64,000 bases of DNA. It comes from Blautia hansenii DSM 20583 (lineage in GTDB: Bacteria; Bacillota; Clostridia; Lachnospirales; Lachnospiraceae). Within the stretch, counting starts at the first letter, position 1, and each line of letters opens with the position of its first letter. Position numbers and translations under genes: made by a program. The stretch lies in the NCBI RefSeq assembly GCF_002222595.2, contig NZ_CP022413.2:1876001-1940000 (forward strand), in the 5' to 3' direction. The notes beneath the pieces were generated by a model. The model had not been told where the DNA came from. It was given only the letters and a program-made list of their open reading frames with translations, and did not search any database. This document shows positions 42,332-50,932 of this stretch, piece after piece.

Positions 42332-42487
42332 ATGAAAACATTTTTATTTATAGCAGGTTTTTGCTTAGAAGTTGCATGTTTTACCACTATTATAAATCTG
42401 TACGACTGGAAAGCTTTTGCATTATCAATAGGAGCTGCTCTTGGTGCATCTATAGTTGGTATAATGAGGAATAAATTGGATAGATAA
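42332..42487 (+). CDS. Small membrane protein
   Basis: 51 aa: two hydrophobic helices (FLFIAGFCLEVACFTTII; FALSIGAALGASIVGIM). RBS AAGGAGAA. It is directly upstream of the nuclease gene. Confidence 0.6.
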   Translation: MKTFLFIAGFCLEVACFTTIINLYDWKAFALSIGAALGASIVGIMRNKLDR

Positions 42488-42503
42488 TTTAAAAGGAGAG
42501 AAA

Positions 42504-43899
42504 ATGACAATGTTTGAACGGTACGTAAAATTACCTGTATATACAATTAATTTAAGATTGTACCCAACTTCTTCTCAAAAAGAAACTATTGATACCATTA
42601 TTCATGAACTTCACAAAGCATGCAACATAGCGGTATACGATATGTTTACTAATCTTACAAATACAACTGAACGTGAAGACAAGGAAAGCAAACAAAAGAT
42701 ACACTTTCCAAATATTAATACTATGATAAAAAAAGATTATTTAGAAAAACTCAGAGAAGAACGACCTAGTATTTCTATTATCCCTGCTTCTGCTCTATCC
42801 GGTAACAATGGAGTTTTTAAAAGAGACTTATCAAAAAGGCTAGACGCTCAAGTAAGTGAAGGCAATCAGAAAAAGAAAACAAATGGAAAAGGTGTAAAGC
42901 GACCAATCGAAAGCAGTAAAGCCCCTTATTACTCAAAGAAGCATCCAAGAAGAAGTTATACGTATCAGGAGACATTAAGCAAAATTATTTTCAATGAAAC
43001 TAACGACAATGTAGTACATCTCAACCTAAATAAAGTTGGACGGATCAAAGCAAGAGGAATGAAAAATTATCTTAGAATTCTAAGATTTGATGAAACTTGC
43101 AACATGACATTCAAAGAATATTGTGAACTACATAAGCGTACAGCTCACCTCTTCACTATTAAAAAAGACAACTGCGGAGATTATTTTATACAGATTTGTT
43201 TAAAGAATGTATATAAACTTATTAAAGACAGTGATAATAAAAAAGAAATAGGAATTGATGTTGGCGTTACTGATTTAATGATTTTATCTGATGGAACAAA
43301 ATATAGTAATCCAAGATTTAAAAATGGAGAACATGGCGAAGTTCAAAAGCATAGAGAACAGCTACATAGACAACTTTCAAGACGAGAAGGTTTTGCAAAT
43401 ATTAAATTCAGAGAAAAATATAAAGTTGACCATGATACTCTTCCATCAAAACGTTATCAGGAAACCAAACTACAAGCCGCAAAGCTTGAAAGAAAAGTAG
43501 CCAGACAGCGTAAACATCACATGGAGAACATGGTTTTAGATGTTATCAGACAGTCAAGCTTTATAGGAATCGAAAATTTATCTGTAAAGGATATGATGAA
43601 AAATGTCAAGAAAAACAAGAGTGAAACATAATAATTTATCAGACGCAGCTATGGGAGAAATTTTAGCACTGTTAAAAAGAAAAGGTGAAGAATATAATGT
43701 TCCAGTTGTTGCAATCGGAAGATACGATAAATCAACTCAACCATGTAGTAGCTGTGGATTTGTAAATACTCAGGTAAAAGATACAAAAATAAGAAAGTGG
43801 ATTTGTCCCAAATGCGGTATACAACATGATAGAGATATAAATGCAGCAATAAATATTTTAAATATTTCAAAGAAAAAATATAAAAAATCTATTGCTTAA
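42504..43899 (+). CDS. Compact Cas12f/TnpB-like RuvC nuclease, frameshifted
   Basis: Two frames joined near 43.61 kb make a protein of about 464 aa. Frame 1 (42504-43631) has the N-terminal segment INLRLYPTSSQKETID, RuvC-I GIDVGVTDLMIL (Asp) and RuvC-II FIGIENLSVKDMM (Glu). Frame 2 (43603-43899) gives the zinc finger CSSCG...CPKCG and RuvC-III HDRDINAAINIL (Asp). All three catalytic acids and four zinc cysteines are present. One extra base, probably an A in the A5 run at 43611-43615, accounts for the break; the second frame also has its own ATG. No TnpA gene or IS ends are present. A tracrRNA and CRISPR array follow at once, which is the layout of type V-F/V-U loci. An RNA-guided DNA nuclease is the likely product. 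Confidence 0.82.
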
Positions 43900-43909
43900 T
43901 AATATATGG

Positions 43910-44085
43910 TTGCAGGTTCAACGCCGCCAAGTGCGAATATAAAGTACACATAAATTACATGGCAATTCGCACTAAAGTAGATAAAAGAAATTTGATAGTA
44001 GTATATATACTATGATTACTATCACTATATATACGAAACAAAATATTGCTTTTATAACCATAACATTATGTAAATTATACAAAAT
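43910..44085 (+). ncRNA. tracrRNA-like RNA of CRISPR cassette 1
   Basis: Starts after the nuclease stop. Hairpin AGTGCGAAT/ATTCGCACT (43930-43973), then AAGTAGATAAAAGAAAT, then GCTTTTATAACCA, then an anti-repeat (44067-44079) that pairs over 13 bp with repeat positions 3-15 of array 1. The same order of elements recurs in cassette 2. Confidence 0.75.
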
Positions 44086-44113
44086 ATGATAGTCACATTT
44101 ATGTATTTTTGCT

Positions 44114-44342
44114 GATGTAATTTACATATATGTGTGGATTGAAATCAAGGGGGTGCTAAAATGGAATATCTCTTTTTTAGAGGTAATTTATATATATGTG
44201 CGGATTGAAATCAGAAGTTCCACCAGTATTTTTTCTGGCTGCGAGGTAATTTGCATATATGTGAGGATTGAAATAAGTTTTAGTACACTAAAGCGTTTAA
44301 AACAATAGAGATGTAATTTACATACATGCGTGTATTGAAATT
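44114..44342 (+). CRISPR. CRISPR array 1: four 33-nt repeats, three spacers
   Basis: Repeats at 44114-44146, 44180-44212, 44243-44275 and 44310-44342; spacers 33, 30 and 34 nt. Repeats start GATGTAATTTACATATATG and end GGATTGAAATC, with drift (GAGG starts, ATTGAAATA or ATT ends). The 3' end resembles repeats of type I-B and III systems. Confidence 0.85.
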
Positions 44343-44467
44343 ACCTGTCTAGGGCGGTAGCCTATAAATTATAGATAGAACTTACATAGGTAAGATTATT
44401 ATATCTCAGACAAGTAAAATAACATGACTAATATTATAAATATTATAAATATTATATATAAAATATA

Positions 44468-44645
44468 GGTAGGAGGTTCAACCCCACCTTGGTGCGATTA
44501 GACAGTGAACATATATTTCTTAATAGATTCGCACCAGAAGTAGATAAAAGAAATCAGTTAGTACGATAGTTAATCATAGCAATATGTTAATTATTCGAAA
44601 ACAGATAATGCTTTTATAACCACAAATATGTATAAAATGCACAAT
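44468..44645 (+). ncRNA. tracrRNA-like RNA of CRISPR cassette 2
   Basis: Same architecture as cassette 1: AGGTTCAAC, hairpin TGGTGCGA/TCGCACCA (44490-44536), identical AAGTAGATAAAAGAAAT, GCTTTTATAACCA, then an anti-repeat (44627-44641) pairing over 15 bp with array 2 repeats. Hairpin and anti-repeat differ from cassette 1 by compensatory changes. Confidence 0.75.
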
Positions 44646-44675
44646 GATAATAGATAAGTCTTATATATATTTGCT

Positions 44676-44906
44676 GATGCATTTTATATATATAAGTGGA
44701 TTGAAATCTACTTTTGGCAACGGAAAGGCTTAAATCCGTAGGATGCATTTTATATATATAAGTGGATTGAAATCACATCTGCCACCAGTGTTTCTTTTCT
44801 GGCATCTGATGCATTTTATATATATAAGTGGATTGAAATCCTCAAAATCCAATGATATTTTTTTAATCATATTGATGCATTCTACATATATAAGTGGATT
44901 GAAATA
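44676..44906 (+). CRISPR. CRISPR array 2: four 33-nt repeats, three spacers
   Basis: Repeats at 44676-44708, 44742-44774, 44808-44840 and 44874-44906, three identical and the last with two changes inside and one at its end, the usual terminal-repeat decay. All spacers are exactly 33 nt. Repeats begin GATGCATTTTATATATATAA and end GGATTGAAATC. Confidence 0.93.
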
Positions 44907-44945
44907 TTTCACAATATACACAAAAATAAAAGGAGTATAATAAAA

Positions 44946-45398
44946 ATGACAATAGAAACACTTAGAGAACAAATGATTACTGCAATGAAAGCAGGAAATA
45001 AATTAAAAAAAGAAGTCCTCTCTTCTGTCCTTTCAACAGCTAAAAACATGGCAATTGAAAAAGGATGTAAGGATAACATTTCAGAAGAAATCGTTAATGC
45101 TGCTATTCTTAAAGAACTCAAAACAGCAACAGAAATGTTAGATACTTGTCCTTCTGACAGATTGGAACAATTAGAGGAATTCACATTAAGAATTGAAATA
45201 TTAAAAGAGATTGCTCCTACAATGATGGATAAATCAGAAATTGAAAGATATGTTATCCAGCTTGTAGAAGAAAATAATATTGAACTCATTACTAAGAACA
45301 AAGGTCAGATTATGAAAGTAATTACGCCTAGCTTAAAAGGTAAGGCTGATGGAAAGTTAGTAAATACTGTTGTACAGGAGATATTGAAAAATGAGTGA
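44946..45398 (+). CDS. GatB/YqeY-family protein
   Basis: 150 aa: MTIETLREQMITAMKAGNKL, then VLSSVLSTAKNMAIEKG, and a C-terminal KGQIMKVITPSLKGKADGKL. This is the complete YqeY layout, a helical tRNA-binding-type domain related to the tail of GatB. Role in an element is unclear; it may bind tRNA. It begins 40 bases after the last CRISPR repeat. RBS AAAGGAG. Confidence 0.88.
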   Translation: MTIETLREQMITAMKAGNKLKKEVLSSVLSTAKNMAIEKGCKDNISEEIVNAAILKELKTATEMLDTCPSDRLEQLEEFTLRIEILKEIAPTMMDKSEIERYVIQLVEENNIELITKNKGQIMKVITPSLKGKADGKLVNTVVQEILKNE

Positions 45399-45516
45399 TT
45401 TTGGAATTATGTGGACTGTAGTATCTATTGCTGCAATTGCAGGTATGATTATAACTGGTAAGCCAGAATGTTTATGTATTTTTGCTATACCATACATACT
45501 TACTTTTTTAGACTAA
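45391..45516 (+). CDS. Small membrane protein
   Basis: 41 aa; MSDFGIMWTVVSIAAIAGMI and a second hydrophobic run (CLCIFAIPYILTFL). Start overlaps the YqeY stop. Confidence 0.6.
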   Translation: MSDFGIMWTVVSIAAIAGMIITGKPECLCIFAIPYILTFLD

Positions 45517-45535
45517 TTTAAAGGAGATAACTTAG

Positions 45536-45736
45536 ATGGATAAAAACGCAATAATAGTAAACAACCTCAAAGAATTCACAGAGGTTTTAAATAACCAAAT
45601 TGATTTACTTTATGAAAATCTTCCGACTTCCAAAGAAGAATGTATCCAGAAGAACTGTACAGCTCTGGCATACCAGAAAGTTTTATGGACTTTAGAAAAG
45701 ATTTTACAAGGTAAAAAATATAATGAAGATATTTGA
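45536..45736 (+). CDS. Small hypothetical protein
   Basis: 66 aa, helical: NAIIVNNLKEFTEVLNNQID. RBS AAGGAGAT. Not recognised. Confidence 0.6.
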   Translation: MDKNAIIVNNLKEFTEVLNNQIDLLYENLPTSKEECIQKNCTALAYQKVLWTLEKILQGKKYNEDI

Positions 45737-45756
45737 AAAGAAAGGAAACAAATTAC

Positions 45757-46320
45757 ATGAACAACAAAAGAAATCACAAATACTATCAAGAAATTTTTGA
45801 AAAATGGAATAATAGAAGAACTTCGCTGGAAATCCCCAGACTTTTGATTTACCAGCCGAAAGATGATGAGGAGTTCCGGCAGTGCTATTTGCCGGAAACA
45901 GCTAAGGGGCAACCTTTCTACAAGGCAAGACACAGTTTACCGAAATACTGGTTTGTTTCTAATTATGGGACAATACTAACGTTAGAACATGACATTCCAG
46001 AATTGCTTGTCGATATTGTTACTAATGAAGATAAAATTGCATCATCTTTTGATTACGGAGGTTTGACCTACCAAATTGACAATGATGCCCTTGTTGCTTT
46101 GGTTTTCAATACTGAATCATACATTGAAACAGCAGCAAAAGAAATTATTGAAATAAAAGGTATAAAAGCTTTTACAAAAAACATGGTTACAATTTTTTAC
46201 AGGAGTTATTTCGAACCATTGGAACACTTAAATGTAATAGAAATAATAAAAGCTAATTTAAAAAATTTAAAACCTTCTAATTTAGTTATTACAAAAGAGG
46301 AAAAATTATATGAAATATAA
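45757..46320 (+). CDS. Hypothetical protein with NUMOD-like segment
   Basis: 187 aa from the ATG at 45757 (MNNKRNHKYY), with AAAGG upstream. The segment LPKYWFVSNYGTILTLEHDI resembles NUMOD4-type DNA-binding segments (..W..vsnyG.i.sl) of homing endonucleases, without an HNH motif. Possibly a DNA-binding protein. Confidence 0.55.
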   Translation: MNNKRNHKYYQEIFEKWNNRRTSLEIPRLLIYQPKDDEEFRQCYLPETAKGQPFYKARHSLPKYWFVSNYGTILTLEHDIPELLVDIVTNEDKIASSFDYGGLTYQIDNDALVALVFNTESYIETAAKEIIEIKGIKAFTKNMVTIFYRSYFEPLEHLNVIEIIKANLKNLKPSNLVITKEEKLYEI

Positions 46321-47032
46321 AATTGGGGATAAAGTTAAAGTACGAAGTGATTTAGTTAAAGACAATCGGTATGGACATCATGTGTATGTTTCTGCAATGG
46401 ATAATTTCAAAGGAGAGCAGACAATACGTGAAATTAGAGGTGATGGATATTTGATTTATGGTGATTGTGGTAATTATCGCTGGACGGACGAAATGTTTGA
46501 AGATACGGAGGAAAATAAAATGGATAATAACAACATTACAGTAAATATGGAGAATTTATCTCCGGAAGAACGCTCTACTCTCCTGTCTTTAATTGAGAAA
46601 GCTAATAAGCCAAAGAATAAAGTTTGGAAACCAGAAGAAAATGAAACATATTATTATAGTTACAGCGATGGTCATATCGAGAAAACCACTTGTGATAATA
46701 GAAATATGTATAAAAATAGATATGCTATCGGTAACTGCTTTAAAACAAAAAAAGAGGCTGAATTTGCATTGGAAAGACAGAAAGTGATTATGGAGTTAAA
46801 ACGTTTTGCTCTGGAACACAATGAAAAAGAAATTGATTGGAGCAACGATGACGAACAAAAGTATTGTCTATATTTTAACCATGAGAGAAACCGTATAATG
46901 ATTGATAATTTTGATGTATCCCAATTTCTGTCAGAACAAATCTATTTCACATCAGATACAATTGCACAGCAAGCAATTAAAGAGATTGGTGAAGAAAGAC
47001 TTGAAAAATACTATTTTGAGGTGAAAGAATAA
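46310..47032 (+). CDS. Hypothetical protein with SH3-like N-terminus
   Basis: 240 aa. MKYKIGDKVKVRSDLVKDNR begins a small beta barrel ending GNYRWTDEMFE, followed by a helix and a second domain that starts KVWKPEENETYYYSYSDGHI, a layout common to phage proteins of unknown role. Confidence 0.65.
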   Translation: MKYKIGDKVKVRSDLVKDNRYGHHVYVSAMDNFKGEQTIREIRGDGYLIYGDCGNYRWTDEMFEDTEENKMDNNNITVNMENLSPEERSTLLSLIEKANKPKNKVWKPEENETYYYSYSDGHIEKTTCDNRNMYKNRYAIGNCFKTKKEAEFALERQKVIMELKRFALEHNEKEIDWSNDDEQKYCLYFNHERNRIMIDNFDVSQFLSEQIYFTSDTIAQQAIKEIGEERLEKYYFEVKE

Positions 47033-47226
47033 TGATAAATAAAAATCAAATATATAAAGCATTTTACGAAACAGTATCTTCAGGAGAAAGCGACTTACAT
47101 TACATCAAGGGTGCGTTAGATATAAGTAAGAAATTGCTTATAATGGTAGAACAAAACAATCGCTCACAGATAACCACTACTGCAACTAATTCAGATAAGA
47201 AACAGTTGACTGAGCTGTACGCATAA
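47032..47226 (+). CDS. Small hypothetical protein
   Basis: 64 aa. MINKNQIYKAFYETVSSGES, helical, Ser/Thr-rich end. Start overlaps the upstream stop. Confidence 0.55.
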   Translation: MINKNQIYKAFYETVSSGESDLHYIKGALDISKKLLIMVEQNNRSQITTTATNSDKKQLTELYA

Positions 47227-47232
47227 AAGGAG

Positions 47233-47913
47233 ATGGTAAGAATAGATACCAGTAAACTACATCCGGGAATGATAGTAAAAAATTATAAAGAACTTTGTAA
47301 GATTTTAGGAATTGAACCTAAAACAAGCAATTCAAAAATTCGCCAATTAAAAGAAATCGAAGAATTGATTAGCTATCAAAAAAGTGGTCACGCATTTATT
47401 ATTAAAGAAGTTTACGATAAGAAAACATTAAAATTCACACTATCAAAACCAAGAGATAAAAGATATAAAAATCCCAGAAATATATATACAAGATATATAA
47501 GTCAAATATTACTTCAAGTCATTAACAACTGCTCGGAGAAACAATTTAGCAATGTCACATTTAAAGATATCTGTGTTCTATTAGGTCTTGTAGAAATTGA
47601 CAATAATGAAAAGTATGTTTTCAAAAATACTGATGGTACTACATTAGAAATGACACAAGAACAGCGGACATTATCCATTCAGAAGATGGAATCAATATTA
47701 AAATCTGCTATTACTAGCTTAGTAAACAAAGGATATATTACCTGTCAGCACACAGAAAGAAGATACACATTTTCATTTTCTGCTTCTATCAATGTAATCA
47801 ATTTATCGGAAATGGATGTCCAAAGAGAGAAACAAATGTTGCACGAAGAATTCATATTATTTATAACAAATAATTACTTACGAAAGGAAGCAGTTAATGA
47901 TACAAGTAATTGA
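47233..47913 (+). CDS. Winged-helix hypothetical protein (possible replication protein)
   Basis: 226 aa. LHPGMIVKNYKELCKILGIE and VTFKDICVLLGL with ...SLVNKGYITCQHTERRYTF suggest two winged-helix units. The start codon touches AAAGGAG, so it is weakly defined. It overlaps the helicase-like gene by 17 bases and probably works with it in replication. Confidence 0.55.
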   Translation: MVRIDTSKLHPGMIVKNYKELCKILGIEPKTSNSKIRQLKEIEELISYQKSGHAFIIKEVYDKKTLKFTLSKPRDKRYKNPRNIYTRYISQILLQVINNCSEKQFSNVTFKDICVLLGLVEIDNNEKYVFKNTDGTTLEMTQEQRTLSIQKMESILKSAITSLVNKGYITCQHTERRYTFSFSASINVINLSEMDVQREKQMLHEEFILFITNNYLRKEAVNDTSN

Positions 47914-49135
47914 CTCCATAATGGGGTCAGGAAAATCAACATGGATGATTAACTATATCAATTCTCATCCTGAACAACAATATTTAATAGTCGTCCCCTA
48001 TCTTAGTGAAGTAAACAGATACGAAGTTGCCTTAGAAAACATTAAAGGTTTTCAACCAAGGAACAAACCCGGAGGAAAAATATCAGATTTTAAAGAGTTA
48101 GTAGCTTCAGGCAGAAATATTGTAACAACTCATGCTCTATTAAAAAACATTGATAGAGAATGTTTAAATCTATTGCAAGTTCAAAATTATAATCTAATAT
48201 TAGATGAAGCAATGCAGGTAATTGAAGAATATCACATACCTCAAAGCGACCTCAAAATCATTTTAAACAATGAATATATTAAAATCTCTGATGATGGATT
48301 TGTAATATGGAATAATGAGAATGAAAACGCTAAAGAATATAAAGGAAAATGGGTTAAAGAAATCAGAAAATACGCTGAATTGAATTCTCTAATGGCATAT
48401 CAGGATAGTGACAAAACTCCCGTAAAGCTCATCTGGAATTATCCATCGAACTTTTTTGAATACTTCAACAATATATACATTCTCACCTATCTATGGTCAG
48501 GCGATATACAAGAAGCATATTTTAAATTACACAATATTGAATATCAACATTGTTCACTTATAAACGGAAAATTATCTCCATATTCTAAATCAAATGATAT
48601 AATTGAACGTCAGAAATATAAACAGCTTATTACTGTTCTTGATGATAAGAAATTAAATCAAATAGGTGAACGAGAATACAAATCTAAAATTCCATTAAGC
48701 AGCTCTTGGTACAAATCTAATGTAAACTCTCTGCACATGAAAATATTAAAAAATCATCTTTATAATTATTTCCATAATAAAGTTAAAACACTGATGATTG
48801 ATAATATGTGGGTAACATTCAAAGATTATCAATCAAAGCTTAAAGGAAAAGGATACACAGGAAGCAAGAAAAATCCATGTTTTGTTCCATTTAATACAAG
48901 AGGAACAAATGAATATGCTAACAAAAAATCATTAGCATTTATGGTAAATGTTTATTTAAATCCAGTGATTAAAAATTTCTTTGCTCAACATAATATCCAA
49001 TTAAATCAAGATGAATACGCTACCTCAATATTAGTTCAATGGATATGGAGAAGCCAAATTAGAGAAGATAAACCTATAATTTTATATCTCCCATCAAAGC
49101 GAATGAGAGATTTATTAAATGAATTTTTTGCTTAA
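47897..49135 (+). CDS. Helicase-like P-loop protein
   Basis: 412 aa. Walker A MGSGKSTW at residues 9-16, PYLSEVNRYE (motif Ia-like), Walker B NLILDEAMQ near residue 103, and a C-terminal QWIWRSQIREDKPI that looks like motif VI with arginine fingers. Layout of superfamily 2 replication helicases related to origin-binding proteins. Likely unwinds or remodels the element's replication intermediates. Confidence 0.78.
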   Translation: MIQVIDSIMGSGKSTWMINYINSHPEQQYLIVVPYLSEVNRYEVALENIKGFQPRNKPGGKISDFKELVASGRNIVTTHALLKNIDRECLNLLQVQNYNLILDEAMQVIEEYHIPQSDLKIILNNEYIKISDDGFVIWNNENENAKEYKGKWVKEIRKYAELNSLMAYQDSDKTPVKLIWNYPSNFFEYFNNIYILTYLWSGDIQEAYFKLHNIEYQHCSLINGKLSPYSKSNDIIERQKYKQLITVLDDKKLNQIGEREYKSKIPLSSSWYKSNVNSLHMKILKNHLYNYFHNKVKTLMIDNMWVTFKDYQSKLKGKGYTGSKKNPCFVPFNTRGTNEYANKKSLAFMVNVYLNPVIKNFFAQHNIQLNQDEYATSILVQWIWRSQIREDKPIILYLPSKRMRDLLNEFFA

Positions 49136-49300
49136 ATGAATTTTACCACCAAGTATCAATCTTGACGGTGTTAAAGTAAATTCTAAAACCTTATATTTAC
49201 TATATATTTAGCATACTCCTCTTTAATAAAAGATATATGTATATAAATATATAATAATAAAAAAATAAAAATACCAAATACATTGTATTTATTCGAGTAA

Positions 49301-49432
49301 GAACGATTGTTGCTTTGCAACATGAGTTCTACGGAGAAAAATTACCCGTCAGACCCGTAGTAAAGTTGCTTTAGCAATCTTTACGTAGGTATCAGTCTGA
49401 CAGGGCAATTACACTTGCATAGCAAGTTATAC
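49301..49432 (+). ncRNA. Structured leader RNA
   Basis: Three helices precede the next gene: GAAC..GTTGC/GCAAC..GTTC (49301-49329); a nested unit in which TTACCC-GTCAGAC pairs with GTCTGAC-GGG-AATT (49341-49410), enclosing GTAAAG/CTTTAC and TGCT/AGCA; and ACTTGC/GCAAGT (49412-49427). No terminator or known riboswitch pattern. The preceding 160 bases (49136-49300) are simple AT-rich DNA. Confidence 0.5.
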
Positions 49433-49467
49433 ATCAAATAATACATAAAAAGAAAGGATTAAAAATA

Positions 49468-50208
49468 ATGAATGAATTTAAAAAAGGTGACATTATAAAA
49501 GGAATTAATAAGCGATATTTACATACGAATAAAGATATGAAAAAAGCAATTGTAACGGATATTCTTTCCGGTAATATGATGAAAATTAAAATATTAGACC
49601 ATGAAAACAAAAACACTATTGGTCATTTTTTTACTGTAGATAATACAGACCAGTTCTTTGAATTAATTTCAAATAAAGAAATCCACATCACTCTTGACGA
49701 TACTACTACTATTGCTATTCTCAAAGAGAATGGAAAAGTCGTAAAACGTTCTGAAGCTAAGCTACATCCTGATGATACTTTTGATTTTGAAACTGGAGTA
49801 AATGTTGTAATGGATAGATTATTTAATAGAGAAAATAAATCTACTGACACTTCTGCTCCTGTTGCAGATAAACATTTACATCTCAAAATCAATGGAAAAG
49901 ACTTAGGAGTATTAGGATCACCTGTAAATAAAACAGATGTATTCGGAGAACAACTTCATGTAGGGGATACAGTGCAATACTTAGAAAAAGGCACTACTTC
50001 AGGTGATTTAATATCTGTTGGAAATGCTGTTGTTATCTCAAATGAAGAACTGGTTCTTTTTAATGGAGATAAAGAAAATATTAAACGTAGAAATCTCCCG
50101 TTCATGCTCAGTGAGTCTTACACAAAAAGAAAGTTAGGGCACAGATATCCTTATACTGATATACGTGTTGGATATTTAGCTTGGGAGGTGAATATATGGA
50201 TAGATTAG
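49468..50208 (+). CDS. Hypothetical protein
   Basis: 246 aa. MNEFKKGDIIKGINKRYLHT suggests an N-terminal beta barrel; DKHLHLKINGKDLGVLGSPV sits mid-protein; the end is aromatic (HRYPYTDIRVGYLAWEVNIW). Not recognised. RBS AGAAAGGA. Confidence 0.6.
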   Translation: MNEFKKGDIIKGINKRYLHTNKDMKKAIVTDILSGNMMKIKILDHENKNTIGHFFTVDNTDQFFELISNKEIHITLDDTTTIAILKENGKVVKRSEAKLHPDDTFDFETGVNVVMDRLFNRENKSTDTSAPVADKHLHLKINGKDLGVLGSPVNKTDVFGEQLHVGDTVQYLEKGTTSGDLISVGNAVVISNEELVLFNGDKENIKRRNLPFMLSESYTKRKLGHRYPYTDIRVGYLAWEVNIWID

Positions 50209-50867
50209 AACAAATGAAAATTATGTCAGAAAGACTAAGCAAAAAATGCAGTGGGTATCCTTGTATCAGATGTCCATTAAAAGAAAACACATCTAACTTT
50301 TGTTACAGTTTTGATGATATAAAAGATTATGATATTCTCAAAGAACATTGTAAAATAATGGGTATTGACATATCTGATTTAATAGGATTTACAAAATTTG
50401 AAATTGAGCCGGGATATTTATTACAACTTAAAGGTGGAAAGTTTGTAATTGCTATGGGAGAAAAACGTAACCTCTTCTTCCACTACTTCGATGTTGCTAA
50501 CAGTAAATTAAATGACTACGCTTTCTGCTTAGATGATATTAAAGATGACTTTACAGCCCTTGCTAGTGTAGCAATTATTACTGTTTATGGACATACTTTT
50601 TCTAAGAGTTTAGGACTAAATGATAGGCTAATTCTTTGGGAGCGCAATGGATCAGAATGTAAAATATACAATATTGAAACTGATGGACAGTCTATTAAAA
50701 TTCAGCCAAATGCTAATACATATTTAACTGAAAATAATGATGGAGATATTTTCATTGAAAACACAAGTGACAACGAAGAGTATATATGTATTAAGCATGA
50801 AAATCTTCCGGGACTAATTGCAGCGTTACAGGAAATACAGGGATTATATGAGAAGGAGGTTGTATGA
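50196..50867 (+). CDS. Hypothetical protein with Cys cluster
   Basis: 223 aa from the ATG at 50196 (MDRLEQMKIMSERL), GGAGGTG upstream. CSGYPCIRCPLKENTSNFCY near the N-terminus could bind metal; the rest is beta-rich. Role unknown. Confidence 0.65.
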   Translation: MDRLEQMKIMSERLSKKCSGYPCIRCPLKENTSNFCYSFDDIKDYDILKEHCKIMGIDISDLIGFTKFEIEPGYLLQLKGGKFVIAMGEKRNLFFHYFDVANSKLNDYAFCLDDIKDDFTALASVAIITVYGHTFSKSLGLNDRLILWERNGSECKIYNIETDGQSIKIQPNANTYLTENNDGDIFIENTSDNEEYICIKHENLPGLIAALQEIQGLYEKEVV

Positions 50868-50932
50868 TGGATTACATGGAATATACTCCAAGAACATTTG
50901 AAGAAATTGTAGGCAATGAAAATGGAAAATAA
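50864..50932 (+). CDS. Very short peptide gene
   Basis: 22 aa (MMDYMEYTPRTFEEIVGNEN, then GK). Strong RBS GAAGGAGG and ATGA coupling to the upstream gene. PRTFEEIVG resembles the start of clamp-loader ATPases, so it could be a fragment. Confidence 0.35.
   Translation: MMDYMEYTPRTFEEIVGNENGK

Noticed and set aside
42504..43899. Reading the nuclease as an ordinary IS200/IS605 TnpB insertion
   Set aside because: No TnpA gene, no subterminal palindromic ends, and genuine repeat-spacer arrays with matching anti-repeats follow the gene.
44147..44179. Array 1 spacer 1 matching the origin region of this element (shared AGGGGGTGCT at 38.69 kb)
   Set aside because: Only 10 identical bases, then divergence; could be chance, and self-targeting would be harmful.
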